Source of the DNA: Ridgeia piscesae
Lineage: Eukaryota > Annelida > Polychaeta > Sabellida > Siboglinidae
NCBI GenBank assembly: GCA_025642075.2
Contig: JAODUO010001219.1
Coordinates: 61,001 to 125,000 of the forward strand
Direction: 5' to 3'
DNA length: 64,000 bases
The notes under the pieces were generated by a model. It was not told the origin of the DNA. It made no database searches and saw only the letters and a program-made list of their open reading frames with translations. Numbering within the stretch: the first letter of the stretch is position 1; each line of letters begins with the position of its first letter. The position numbers and the translations under genes were made by a program. Shown in pieces: positions 49,541 to 61,544 of the stretch.

Positions 49541-51187
49541 TCACAGTTGGGACTGGATGGCCAGGTCGTCACTGACAGGTGAACTGATGGAGTTGTCATC
49601 GCTGCTGCTGATTGTCATCCAACTGTCTGAGTCATCCATGTGTCGCTCGGTCGGCTGCTCTGTCAGCGTTGACTTGCTGCTTTTTAGTTCTCGCAGCATT
49701 TCTTCTTCATCGTAGCTTGTGTAGACGAGGTGCAGATAACTCTTGTCCATTGTCAAGTTGCCCATGTTCATTGACACACACGATTTATTACTTGGGCAAT
49801 GTCGTGGCTGAGTGCTGCGTGTCGTATTGGGCAACAGCTGACGCTGGGAGTCCTTACTGCAACACGATCTTTCGCCAGCCATCACATTGCTGCGGTCACA
49901 GTTATTCCCATTCCTACCACACACTTTCGATGGTGTTGGCATATCGAGGTTGTTGGCATTCTGGTTTGAATCAGGAAGTGGCTTTTCGACGTCCTTGTTT
50001 TCACTGCTGTTTGGCTTGAGAGTGTGATCTAAACATGCCTTGGGCGTGTTTGACAGAGCAGCTGTCACCTGGGAGCCAGCGGTGCCACTGTGGCTCATCT
50101 CATAATGGACTGACATGTCTTCAGCGCCAACTGTACAGGTTGTGCCTGTTGCGCCCTGGTTCAGTTGTGCACAGGACGTCAGTGGGCTTGCAGACAGAGG
50201 CAGCGTTGTCTGCATGCAGTCGCCATCGTCGTTACCCTCCGGCTCAGTCCGGGCGACTGGTGGACGCTTGCTGCGTACCCGGCCAAGGTCCTTGGTACAT
50301 GCTCGCAACTTATCTGCACCATGTTTCTCCTCAAACACGATGTGGTTCTCCATCGGCTTGATGCGCTCGTTAATGTTCCTGTACACCTCCCCCATCTCAC
50401 CGATGCCTTTGTCGATCTCGTTGAACTCACCGCGACTGATCATGTTCTCGTGGAACTCCTTCAGACTGACGATGCAGGTCATCGCCGTGGAGATCTCCTC
50501 GAGGTCGGCTTCCAGCCTCTGCACATGCTCATTGTAGATGTCTATCACCTTGTTCTTGAGCAGCGTGGCCCGGCGGCTCAGTGTGTGCACGTGCTGCTCC
50601 ATAGTCGCATCGATCTTCAACAGGGCGTGGTCCTTCTCCTCGGAGAACGCCTTCAGCATGCCCTCCAGCTCCACCTTCTTGCACTCCACCAGAGCATTGG
50701 CATTTGTGAAGGACGTGTCGAGCTTCTGGTGGTACTCTTCCGTCACCGTCGTCAACGGCACTCTCTTGTGTGTCGCCACTGTGCACTTGCAGTTGTCACA
50801 CTGCGACGTGTGACAGTCGTGACAGTAGTACTTGAGCTGAGAGTCAGGGTGATAGGAACACTGCATCGTGTTGGTGCCCATGTCACTGGAACCCAGGACT
50901 AAGCTCTGTATGTACTTCACGTAGAAGTTTGTCTGCAGTGCGGCAATGCCAGCGGCTGGGATGTTGGCAATTTTACGGCATGATGGACACTCAATTTCGT
51001 CGCCGACATGCTGGACGTACTCCCGCAGACAGTCCTTGCAAAAGGTGTGGTGGCAGGGCAGGAACTTGGGCTGGTGGTCGTAGTCATCAAAGAGATTACG
51101 ACAGATGAGGCACATCAAGACGTGCTCATAGCTCTCAAGTCTCGCCCCCATTGACGCCCTCTTCATCATGCTCACTGTCTGAAACAT
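49541..51187 (-). CDS. TRIM-type RING / B-box / coiled-coil protein, single coding exon
   Basis: Uninterrupted 548-aa ORF. RING finger with ligands C26, C29, C45, H47, C50, C53, C67, C70, then the AALQTNFYVKYIQ linker typical of TRIM2/TRIM3/TRIM56-like proteins, then a B-box type 2 with C110, H113, C122, C125, C130, C133 and H140. The final B-box histidine pair looks reduced to one (ATHKRV). A helical, charged coiled-coil region follows (about 150-275). The C-terminal 250 residues are Ser/Thr/Asn-rich and probably disordered; no NHL or B30.2 domain is visible. Family role: RING E3 ubiquitin ligase; substrate unknown. The first six codons include a good acceptor (TTTCAG just before ACAGTGAGC), so the true start may be the ATG pair at 51169 after an upstream non-coding exon. 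AATAAA on this strand at 49233-49228. May be nested in geminin intron 1. Confidence 0.85.
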   Translation of the reverse strand: MFQTVSMMKRASMGARLESYEHVLMCLICRNLFDDYDHQPKFLPCHHTFCKDCLREYVQHVGDEIECPSCRKIANIPAAGIAALQTNFYVKYIQSLVLGSSDMGTNTMQCSYHPDSQLKYYCHDCHTSQCDNCKCTVATHKRVPLTTVTEEYHQKLDTSFTNANALVECKKVELEGMLKAFSEEKDHALLKIDATMEQHVHTLSRRATLLKNKVIDIYNEHVQRLEADLEEISTAMTCIVSLKEFHENMISRGEFNEIDKGIGEMGEVYRNINERIKPMENHIVFEEKHGADKLRACTKDLGRVRSKRPPVARTEPEGNDDGDCMQTTLPLSASPLTSCAQLNQGATGTTCTVGAEDMSVHYEMSHSGTAGSQVTAALSNTPKACLDHTLKPNSSENKDVEKPLPDSNQNANNLDMPTPSKVCGRNGNNCDRSNVMAGERSCCSKDSQRQLLPNTTRSTQPRHCPSNKSCVSMNMGNLTMDKSYLHLVYTSYDEEEMLRELKSSKSTLTEQPTERHMDDSDSWMTISSSDDNSISSPVSDDLAIQSQL

Positions 51188-54015
51188 GGAATGTGGATAG
51201 AGACGTGAACCAGGGCTTTATGTAGGATAAAATTATTGCCAGTCACACATGTTTTGGTGGACACATGGATGTTAACTGTTAAGCCAGTCTACAAACTTTT
51301 AAATGTGTCTGATGACCTGAAATGGACTACAAACACATGTGACACCATTTTCACATTTTCAAGGCATAATTAACAATATCTATGGTTTTGGAAGACCTTT
51401 TTTGTTCACCTTTTTACCCATCAACCCATATTTCTAACCATCCATATTCATTTTTACCCGTCCAAATGACGGGTGGACGGGTCTCTACATAAAGCTATGA
51501 CGTGAACAGTGTCGTGTTGGATTAGACTGGTGGGTATTAAACTATTAATAATCACATATTTTGTTGTGATTTACGAAGAGAACCCAACTGACTTGGTATC
51601 TATCATGTGACCTGTTACCTAACAAAAGGTTGGTCACACGGTAAAAATGGATGTTGAACAAACAGAACATTTTGACATAGCACTAGAAATTCTAGGAGCG
51701 ATGTTTTTCATTATGTCTAATGTTGAGTGTGGTAATTTTTGATCCAGCAGATGTCATGGTACAAGTAATGTACTGCACATGTGTGTTTGCTTCTGTTATC
51801 AATGTTGTTGGCCAGGAAAAGCTTGAAGGAGGTCACATACATAATTGTGACAGTGTGATGTCATCTGGGCAGTCCAAAATGGACTGGATCAATCAACTGC
51901 AACAGTCCTTTCAGCAAACATCTGTCACCATATTTGTCAACTGTATTAATGGTTCTTTAACTCACGCACTGATCTGGGCAAATTGCTCTCAGGAGGTTTT
52001 TTATGTTAGAACCTTAAATAGCATGAGCTGTCTACATGGCCCCCTTTGTTACCCTCTGTGGTGAATCAAAGCTATCAAACTGACGAATGAATTTTGCAAT
52101 GCAGTTGTAAGCCTTTAAATTCAAATTATTGAAACACTAAGCTGACCTGGATTTACATTGTACATATCATACTGTTTGAAAAGCTAATAATTATGTGTAT
52201 TAAATTAATAATCTGGATGCATTCTACATTAGGTCCAGTTTTTGAAATACCATACAATCTCCAAGTGCTGAGAATATGAACATAAGATCTGGGTTAAAAT
52301 TATATATTTGGTGGTCGTATATATATGAGGTGGTTGTACATATGCCTTATCATTTATAAAAGAAACTAATTGTTTAGAATTAGTTGCACTGAGCAGTTGT
52401 TCTATGGCAATTGGTTTTGGTAAAATTATCATTACATTATCATGTTTATACACAATGACCAATGTACAACGAAATTGGTTCAAGTAGCTAACAACATTTA
52501 CAGAGAATGAGCTAACAAATAGTTCAGAGCCTCTGTTTCTGCCACATTGTGTTGGCAATTGTTAAGAGGAAGATAGTGAATAAGTGATGGTGGCGACTGA
52601 TGATAGTACTTAGTCATGCTCCAATAGGATAATAGCATCTCCCAGTGACAACAGTGCTCAGCTAGCTGTCTCACAAACACTGCCTGCTGCTCTATCGTCA
52701 TCACACTCACTTCAGTACGGGTGTTCCTGTAGGTCATCCACCTGTGCACAGCCAGTTCTATCTACTCAGGCCGTTAGCAGCCATTGATGTCTGCAGTGGT
52801 TCTCATGCAGGCTAACAAGCCTCCGTCAATGCACCAGGCTTGAGTAAAGGATAACTCTGAGTGTAGTCACAAAAGACTAGGTGCTAAGGATGTTGACCAG
52901 TGCCAACTAATACATGTGTACATTTGCAATATCTGACAGTGTCTCGTATGTTGATGACACACTGAGATGACGTCATACCATGGGTAAATTTACCTGTAGC
53001 GGTATTGTTGTGATGTTGTGTCAGGGTGATAACTTATGTGAACTGGTTTGCTATGATGATGAGTGTAATGTGTATGTACATATGTATTGTGTGTAGTTGG
53101 TTACATACACTTTCAAACAATTGTGCTGTGAACTTATTCAGTGTTATTACTAAAATTAATATTGTACTATTGAGCATTATAGCTAAATTAGCACCATTAT
53201 TATGCATACATTATCCATAAATATGCAAGATATACGTAGCAGAGGAAGTACTTATAGGATATGATCATGTTTTAATACAGTTACGGTACATCTTGAGAGT
53301 ATATAGGCATAAAAGCAATCCCTTTGGTATATAAATGTAATGAATTCTTATAACTTACAAGACTTTGGTAGACTACATATTTTGGTTTAGACTTGTAGTA
53401 GGTGTTGTAATTGTAGTTGTTGTTGTCACCAGTGATCAGTTGGTCTAGCCTGGGTAGTGTGCCAGGCCTGCTGCTGTGCTGCATAATGAGGCAGCTGGCT
53501 GGTCCTGTAATCAATAGCAGGCAGCCTAGTAATGGGGCAGCCCTAGCCACTGGCTGGAGCAACTGGATACATGTGCCAGCTTTGTGTATGTGCTGCAGCA
53601 CAGACCACTGCTGGCTGTGTTAATGTTTTGTCAGATTATAACGAAACCGGTCCATTAAAAAAAACAATACATTTGTACACAGTCACTGTCATCATATCAT
53701 TGATATGTTAAACAATTGTTGTCAAAATCTCATACCATAGCTATTTTAAAACATATCCTTGCACAGTGCCCATCACTATTTAACACACTATTATGTAAAT
53801 ACCAATTGATTCTATTTTCACATTTATGTTTATGCCAATGCTTGATTTCTACCCAAACGATTTTGTTAGAAAGAGTTCGTTTTTTGAGACATTTTTTATA
53901 TGCCATATGTGTCAAAGACTCAACGTTGATGTGTGTTTTCTTTCATATTTGTAATAGATAAATCTCAATGCATGTGACTCTGTTGCCACCTTCAGCCATT
54001 GGTGACTTTTTGCAG
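51188..54015. other. Region upstream of the TRIM exon
   Basis: Should contain the TRIM promoter and perhaps a 5' UTR exon. Apart from the dispersed repeat at 52948, I see only short frames without homology. Confidence 0.5.
52948..53195. repeat. Dispersed repeat, copy B
   Basis: Same orientation and order as 45632-45960, lacking its internal ~80 bp. About 90-95 percent alike by eye over the matching parts. Confidence 0.8.
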
Positions 54016-56159
54016 ACAACATCCAAGAGGACATCTCTGAAGTGGATTCAGCCATCTGTGGATGAAAATGGACTGACCAGATCAATCCCTGCCACACAGG
54101 TACATGAATTAGTGGTATAATAATTATAATATGGGGCACATTAGCACTATAGTTAGAGCACCAGACTGTCAGCTGACAGAAACCGAGTTCAAATTATTTT
54201 GTCATCTCGACCCTTGGTTGTTCACTGCTTCAGTTCATTCAGTTAGACTGAATACCTGACTATAGACAGTGGTGGATATTTATGTACTAATAAGTGAGAA
54301 AATCTATGTAGTAATTATAGCATGGCTGATTGCTTTCTGGAGAAGTTGTATTAATGAGTAGGTCTGTCATGTAGGGTTTACGGCCGAAGTACTGATCTCA
54401 CTCATTTCAAGCTGCAATGTCAGGACCAGCCATGTCAATCACTGTCTCCTGCTGTAATGAAATGGGTCAGTATGTGACAGTCACTCATAAGCCGTTGGTG
54501 TGACGGTGATCCATTGGCCAGTTGCAGATTGCTGTAAGCCTCAAGCCTCGTAACAACATAATATTTGTGCAGCCTCTTCCTGATAATAACTGTTAAATGT
54601 CTGTTTCTGTTTTGTTGACAGTTAAGCAAGAAACGTTTGCGAGATGTTGACACGAGGCATGATAACATGACAAAGAAAGCAAAGCTGCAGCCGCGTCTTA
54701 TGCCGCTTTCACCTGCAGGCTCAGTGACAGTTTACAACGACAACCCCCCTACCCCACCCTCACACAGACCACCCTCACAGGGGGCAAAATGTACATGTTG
54801 TTGTCACACAAGATCTAAGGATGTGCTACAGGAAGACAGTCAAGACACCTCTAGAGAGGACCAGGAGGCATATGACTTGATGGTGAAAGGTTGTTTAATC
54901 TTTATCATTATAAATATGCCCATAGTGATGATGGGCCCATCTTATTCATATACACACATGTGTGGATACATATAGTGCATGGAGCTGTGTCTAATAATTT
55001 TCAAATAAGCAGGATGATTTTGTAGCTTGAATGAATGAATGTTTGTGATATAGCTTGTCTAATTTTAGTAACATTATGCCTCACTGAATGGCAGATTTCT
55101 TAATGTAAACTGATCATTTCTGTCAGGACTGGAAACAACAGGCTATTGTCTGGGCCACAACCGTTAATATAATGTAACCATTTGTAATGACTATCGGTAA
55201 TATTCATGCTTGTGGTTTACTTATGAAATTTTACTCTGAAATTAGTTGGTTTTATCAATATCTATCAGGCATTATGAAAGTGAAGGCATTTACTTTCTCA
55301 AACTTATACCAACTTACCACTTATGACTTAAATATAAATCAGACAATAGTAATAGAGTTTTGTGATATTTCATAAGTCAGTAACATGTCACAGTCACCTT
55401 TAAGGCAGTTTGTGACAATCACCTTAAAATATCTCCTGATCACAAGAAACCTGGTCCAATCATCACTGCAATTACAGGTATACTGTAAAAAAGTTCTTAT
55501 AGCACAGTATCCATTCTTCAGGACTGTTCAAAGTGCTTTACACTTTACTTCCCTGGCATACCTGTTCAATCAGACACCATCTCAACTTCTTTGGGAAGCA
55601 TCCAGCCATGTGCTACAATTAATGCACAAATGCTGCTGGTACACATCCACCACTGTATATAGCCAGGTACTCATACAACAACTGAGTGAACTGGAGCAAT
55701 GTAGAGTGAAAAAAACTTGCCCAAAGTTTTAACACTGCAGCACAGGATTCGAACCCAGGTCCTCTTAGTAGAGAATCTGAAGCTCTATCCCTGAGCCACT
55801 GTGCTCTTCGTCATGAAGTTATACAATTACAAATATACTGTAACAGTTTACAAAGTCTAAGCCTAAGGCCAGTTCGATTGAATTGTGTGTGTTGTTTATT
55901 TGTGGCAGAGGAAGTTTCGCCTGGCTACTGGAAGATTCTGGCTGAACGGCGGAGAACAGCTCTTGAGGAGACACTCACAGAGAACAGACAGGTGAGGTCT
56001 CTCTTATATTTCTGCATCACTTTGAGATCTATTATAATAACATTTATTTAGTTGAGCGCCACATCCAATGCTGTTCACAGCGCCTTACACTGTATAGCAT
56101 ATAGTGTTTGTAAGAATTGTAAGAAAAACCAACTAAAATAATTAAACAAGTTGGATTTG

Positions 56160-56218
<59 letters not shown>

Positions 56219-58302
56219 TTATATATGTGTGTGTGAAATTGCCAAATAAAATAATTAAGATATTGTATTACAAAAAATAATAATAAATTAGGATTAATGT
56301 AAAGATACATCACTACTAGACCAAAATGTAAATAAATAAATATATATCATCTATTACTTTACTAATCTCACCCTCACTCTCTTTGTATTAAACATAATAA
56401 ATATAGATCCTTTTTAGGTTTTAATAATTATATCCTGTTTAGGTTTTAGTAATTATTCTCCAATCTTGATTATTGTATTGAAATTGTAATTGATAATGAC
56501 AACATGATTGAATATTCTTGTTGTTCACTTGAATACATACGGGGCAGTTAGCTCCAAATGACCTCCAACACAATTCATTCATGATAGGTGCATTCTCAAT
56601 TTGAATTTGTTTTGTTTGAATTAAAATTAATGTTGGGAAAACCCCTACTTAGTATCTACCCAATATGCTGGCTCAGTTATGCAGCCGTTTGTGAAGTTTT
56701 GGTGAAACCCTAGACAAATTATTAACTCATTTAAACTTAAACGGAACATTAATTGAATGCATTTTCAAAGTTGTAATCTTCATTGAACATGCAGTGGAGG
56801 GATCCATGTGTCTCTGTTGATATTGTTGACATTCCTTGGCCTTCTTGAAAACCACAGATGAAAAACCACACATTTGCACCCTTCAGATTTCACTTAAAGT
56901 GCAAACAACCCTGAACCAATTGCACTAAACTTCAACTTAATCAAAATACAACACCAAACTTTGTTAACAAATGTTTTGCGCATTCTTTGGATTGTGGCAG
57001 AAAAATTGTTGCAATTTCATTTCTGATATATTTGGATTTGAACACACATACTGGACCGCACCAACTCTTCAATATCATGTGATTAAAACATTTTGAAAGT
57101 ATAAATCTGTAAATGTGACTAAAATAATAATTTAAGTAAGTTAAACTTCACACCAACAATACAATGTAGGACCACCACACAACACACCACAACACACCAC
57201 ACCACACCACACCACACACACACCACACCAACACAACACAACACAACACAACAACACAACACAACACAACACAACACAACACAACACAACACAACACAAC
57301 ACAACGCACAACGCACACTTGGTCACTGCTAACTTTCTATTTGTGCTTATCTTGCTTTGAGTCTGATAACCTTTGTTTGTGTTGCAGTTGCATAAGCAAG
57401 TGGAAGAACTCACACAGAAGAATGACCAGTTGTCTCTGCTTGCTTCTCAGGCTGAATACTTTGCCTCAGCTCTTAGTGTAAGTCATATATTTCTGATATT
57501 ACTGATTTAACATATTGTAAAAGTAAACTAAACTTATTAGTGTTTTGCCATATACCTATCCCCAAATCTAACTGGACTATTATAGTAAAAAAGATTTTTT
57601 TTCATGATTGTTGCCATATTAATTGGGCCTTGAGGGTTTTTTTGTTTCAAGAACTATTTAAACAACACTGGTGCAGTTCCCTTTTTGAAGATTTGTCTTA
57701 AAGATATTTCAAAACAAAAATTTATGCAATGTGGAATAACATAACATGCAAGAACAATTCTTTCAAAATTAAGAATACATATTAACTACCGGTACTGCAT
57801 ATTTTACTAACAGTTCAAATTCATATGCATCGTACTTGGACAAAAGAAATTTGAGTCTTGATGGATTTCCGATGGAGACTGAGTAAGCCCAAATATTATG
57901 AAAGAATAAAAAAATTATTCAGAGCCAACTAGTACCATCTCAACATTATTATGTTCCAATTTTTTCAAGTGCTTCGAATGAAAGATGAACATCACTGAAT
58001 TCACTATTTGCAGCAAACCTGTAAAAATAGGTTTTAGTCATAGAGTTTATTGTAGTTTATTTAAGAATAGTGTAACTCTGACATAGCAACTAGCAACAAT
58101 TAGATAAAGTATTATGCCTACAAACAAAATATATAATTAAATGATGTTTATTTTTATGTAGATGTTGACAGAAGAAACTTCTTCATCCAGTAATAAAACT
58201 GAAGACGAGGGAAAGGAGGAAACTGAAGAGGGTCATGCAGATGATTTCACAAAGAAAGATGTCACAACTGAAGAAGATCATTGTGAAACTGACAATTATT
58301 GA
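54016..58302 (+). CDS. GMNN: Geminin, DNA replication licensing inhibitor (5 exons; first coding exon separate)
   Basis: Exons 54016-54099, 54622-54889, 55909-55991, 57388-57477, 58162-58302 give 221 residues in agreeing phase; human geminin is 209 aa. The first exon opens in phase 0 without a start codon, so an upstream exon is needed. Key features: destruction-box-like RTSL followed by KWIQPS (human RRTLKMIQPS); EAYDLMVK before the coiled coil; GYWKILAERRRTALEE, the CDT1-binding entry; the heptad helix LHKQVEELTQKND to QAEYFASALS; an acidic Ser/Glu-rich tail as in vertebrate geminin. Known role: a nuclear dimer that binds CDT1 and blocks MCM reloading in S/G2, destroyed by APC/C. Related GEMC1 or multicilin are less likely because they lack this N-terminal box arrangement and are longer. 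Confidence 0.9.
54128..54415 (+). mobile_element. tRNA-headed SINE, copy 2 (diverged)
   Basis: Head with GTTAGAGCACCAGACTGTC and a B-box-like GAGTTCAAAT, then ATACCTGACTATAGACAGTG and GGCTGATTGCTTTCTGGAGA match the middle of the other copies in the opposite orientation. Tail mostly lost. In geminin intron between exons 54099 and 54622. Confidence 0.6.
55480..55808 (-). mobile_element. tRNA-headed SINE, copy 3
   Basis: Best-preserved head: minus-strand GTGGCTCAGGGATAGAGCTT (A-box region) and GGGTTCGAATCCTGTGC (B box), with the shared body and the AAAGCACTTTGAACAGTCC tail. Confidence 0.85.
56038..56090 (-). mobile_element. SINE tail fragment
   Basis: Minus-strand GTGTAAGGCGCTGTGAACAG then GTGGCGCTCAACTAAATAAA resembles the 3' tail of the SINE family but comes from a different subfamily; no head. 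Confidence 0.5.
56163..56215. repeat. TA microsatellite in geminin intron
   Basis: (TA)n of about 53 bp between the two coiled-coil exons; another short run lies at 33617-33661 in ALG6 intron 2. Confidence 0.95.
57178..57308. repeat. ACACC/ACAAC microsatellite in geminin intron
   Basis: (CACCA)n grading into (ACAAC)n, about 130 bp, 80 bp before exon 57388. Confidence 0.93.
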
Positions 58303-58457
58303 AAGAAAATGAACACTGCAATGCATTCATAGATGATGGCAAAACAGTCTTACTCCAGTATTAATGTTGGTACTAAAGCTACAGCAATACCATGCTGAAA
58401 GCAAGTTTTATCATGGTCATTTGAAAATGCGACTTTACTTTGATTTTAAATGTTACT

Positions 58458-58463
58458 AATAAA
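58458..58463 (+). terminator. Geminin proximal polyadenylation signal
   Basis: AATAAA 155 bp after the stop; a second AATAAA lies at 58913-58918. Confidence 0.65.
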
Positions 58464-58574
58464 TTGTTGGCAAGTCACTGTACAGTATTGGTTACTGTTT
58501 GGTTATCATTGTCTTTGGTTGACAAACGGCATTATTTTCATCTTTTGATTTTCAATGCAATTTTATATAATATA

Positions 58575-58631
58575 TTGTAGAATCTGTAGACTTTACAACA
58601 TATTATGCTGTAAAGTCTACAGATTCTACAA
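58575..58631 (+). other. Perfect 23-bp stem-loop in the geminin 3' flank
   Basis: TTGTAGAATCTGTAGACTTT continues to 58597, has an 11-nt loop, and is matched exactly in reverse at 58609-58631. It lies after the first poly(A) signal (58458) and before the second (58913), so it would be transcribed only in a longer 3' UTR. Confidence 0.85.
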
Positions 58632-59708
58632 GTTTATATAAACACTTGCAAGAATAGAAAAAAATGGTTTAAAGCTGAAAATACTGAGTTTGTTGCATGC
58701 AGAATAGTGTGACATCAAAACATGTGCTGGTGTCATAGAAGATTAAGAATGTTGCTTTTTAGTCATAAATGTGAATTACTTATGCAAACTATCCAATGCA
58801 GTTACAATGGTTGCTACTGTGATATTTGTGATGTATATATGTCAACATTTGATGTAACGCATGCAGCACATTGAACTGAAGTTTCCAACATTTCATGTTT
58901 TTGTATGTATTAAATAAAAATGATAACGTAAAAAACTGAATTAATTTGAATTAGCTGTTATGTTGATGTCGTGACTAAACAGTGACATGTCAGAAAAGCT
59001 GCTGTGTCGATTTAATATCTAGCATCAGTTTGATAGGCTAGCCCACGAAAGTCGGAAATACAACAGTGAGTGGTACTGGGTCATGAGAGAAACAAGAAGC
59101 ACAAGTTTCTCTTCACAACAGAGTTGAAAAGAGCAGTGCATGTAACGTGTACAGGTGTACATCCGATGCAATATTCCCAGTCATAGCACATGTGGCTTAG
59201 TACTCCTAGCCCTGATCCCAGTACCCCATTCCCCCTAATTGCTATAGAGTAGTGCCACTAGAGGGATATTAGTCCTCACTATTGGGGGGGGGGTGGCAGT
59301 ATTATTCCTTTTGCCAACACTATCTGGCTATTCCATTTAGTGTTCTGCCCACCTTAATTTTATTTCAAAAAGTCATCTGATGCACATTCCAAGGAATGTC
59401 AAACTTCTGATCGGATGGAAACATAACCCCTCTAACGACTTATTTCTCATATGGGTACTTGATACACTTTAAAATAAAAATGTATTATTAATTTTTAACG
59501 TGGAACAATGTTTGCAAGATAAAAACATATACATTAAATTGTAATACAAAATAAATATATTACTGGGTGTTCATAACGTTGAGCAATTAATTTACATGTG
59601 CGAAGTAAATTTGGCTTTGCTCACATCAAACAAACCCTCGTACCAGTGCAACCGACGGTGGCGCCACATGACGTGAGTTTTAATAATCGTGTTCTACTGC
59701 TAGTTTTT

Positions 59709-59789
59709 ACGTCCAGTCTCGGAATAAAGTCAATACCGGTATTGTTCGTCCGCCATCTTTGCCCGTTTCGGAATTCCGAGATTGGACGT
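59709..59789. repeat. Hairpin-forming CpG-containing palindrome
   Basis: Arms ACGTCCAGTCTCGGAAT (59709-59725) and its near-perfect reverse (59773-59789, one mismatch) enclose a perfect 14-bp palindrome CAATACCGGTATTG (59731-59744). Confidence 0.8.
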
Positions 59790-61105
59790 CCAAACTCAGA
59801 ATATGCAATTAGATACTTATCACGTGATCAAGAAATTGGAAGTACTACTATATATCGAAAACTTATTATAAATAAATAATGCATTTTCCATATGTAGGAT
59901 TTAACAAAGAACCCGTTAGTTGGCGCCACTTTATTCGAAAGAAATGTAAATTTGGGGTAATACCACATTTGATAAAGCAATTGAATTACGACATATAAAT
60001 ATTAACTATATTTAGCACTGCGTACTGTAGATGTCCTTATATATATATATGTATAATATATATATTATATAATTATATATACTTAGCTCCGAAATAATAT
60101 CTTCCTAATTATAATATACCGCAGCCCAAATGTAATTATGTGTAATTTCACGAACAACACCATGCCAGTTTATTTGAATGGCATGAAGATTTGTGGTAAT
60201 ACCATAAAATATATACCCATGAATTTACGAATTTGAATAGAATTTATAATTTTATCCTCGTTAGCCTAGCAATATGCGAAAAACAGGGGCCTAACGTAAA
60301 CTGTTTATCCATTGGCAACCTTGAAATGTTACTCATCCCATGACAAATTACTGTGTGTGTGTGTGAGCGTGTGTGCGTGTATATATATTGAACAAAATCA
60401 ATCAAACAATTCTGACAAATTATTTCTAATTGAATTCGTTTTGGGCTATATATTGTCAGACCACTATGTGCGCTAAACATAAAGTAATTTTTTGTGCATT
60501 ATAGATTAAGTATGTTAAAAAGTGTGTTGCGTGTATTGATGTAACGTGGGGGTGATTAAAGATATTTGTCTCTTTAATCAGTGCCCCTTGGTTTGGGGTA
60601 TCAAAAAATTGTGTAGATAATTTTGAACTTGCATATCAATATTATGGTGCGCGATGGTGGAGTATTTCCAGAGTGCGCTAAACGGCTAAACTATTAATTA
60701 TGTGAATGTTGTGTTGACATGTTATCCGATTCAGACAATGCGGGACTGCCGTTACGTGACGTGCATTGTTTCTGCGTGACAACCAGTTGAACGTTCGACG
60801 TCGAACTCGAAGTACGCGGGCATGTTATATCGCGGCTTCTAGATGTGGACCCAGAACATTTTTCCACAGCTGCACGAAGATCTAGGATCGGACTCCTACA
60901 TTACCCGAGAACACACGACGGACACTTATATAACCGGTGCAATACTCGTTCCAAGCGACCGACGGTGACAAGGCGAACTTGCTGAAGGAAGGATTGCGCG
61001 CAATTTCGATGGAACGAGACCAGACGTCGGATGCGGTCAAATCGACGAAGTTGCGGTCATGAGACACTGATGTTAGCTATAATTAGTTATTGGACGTTAA
61101 AAAGG

Positions 61106-61380
61106 TAAAGGTAAGTTCTTAAATAGCGCACTATCCAATCCTCAGGACTTCTCAAAGCGCTTTACTGTTAACATTCACCACCATCTCAACACCATCTCAA
61201 CCTGGATACATGGGAAGCATTCAGCTACTCTGCAATTAATGCGCGAGGGTTGCTCGTACAAACGGACAGCATTGTCTATAGCCAGATACTCATTCATACA
61301 GCTGAGTTAATTGGAAAAATTGTGAGAAAAAAATGTCCATGGCTCACCGGAGCACAGGATTCGAAACCCGGTGTGATGGT
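61106..61380 (-). mobile_element. tRNA-headed SINE, copy 4 (head damaged)
   Basis: Shares the body and the AAAGCGCTTTGAGAAGTCC and GCGCTATTTAAGAACTT tail. On the plus strand the GCACAGGATTCGAAACCCGG stretch is the B box; the A box is replaced by unrelated sequence. Confidence 0.75.
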
Positions 61381-61544
61381 CTAGAACGTCAACCGGTCCA
61401 GAACGTCGATCTATTCGTGTGGCTTTAAAGGAAGCGGTGGCCTGGTAAACTGTACACGTGCGTCGCCAGTTGATGCGATTGACTTTGTATATTTTCTCAG
61501 GTGTCCCTTTGTCAAGATGGCCAATGAATAATTCTCCATAAATA

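Noticed and set aside
50115..50902. Plus-strand ORFs of 140-245 codons opposite the TRIM gene
   Set aside because: Antisense shadows of the 548-aa TRIM ORF; no homology.
51648..51743. MDVEQTEHFDIALEILGAMF frame as geminin exon 1
   Set aside because: No donor in the required phase and no similarity to geminin N-termini.
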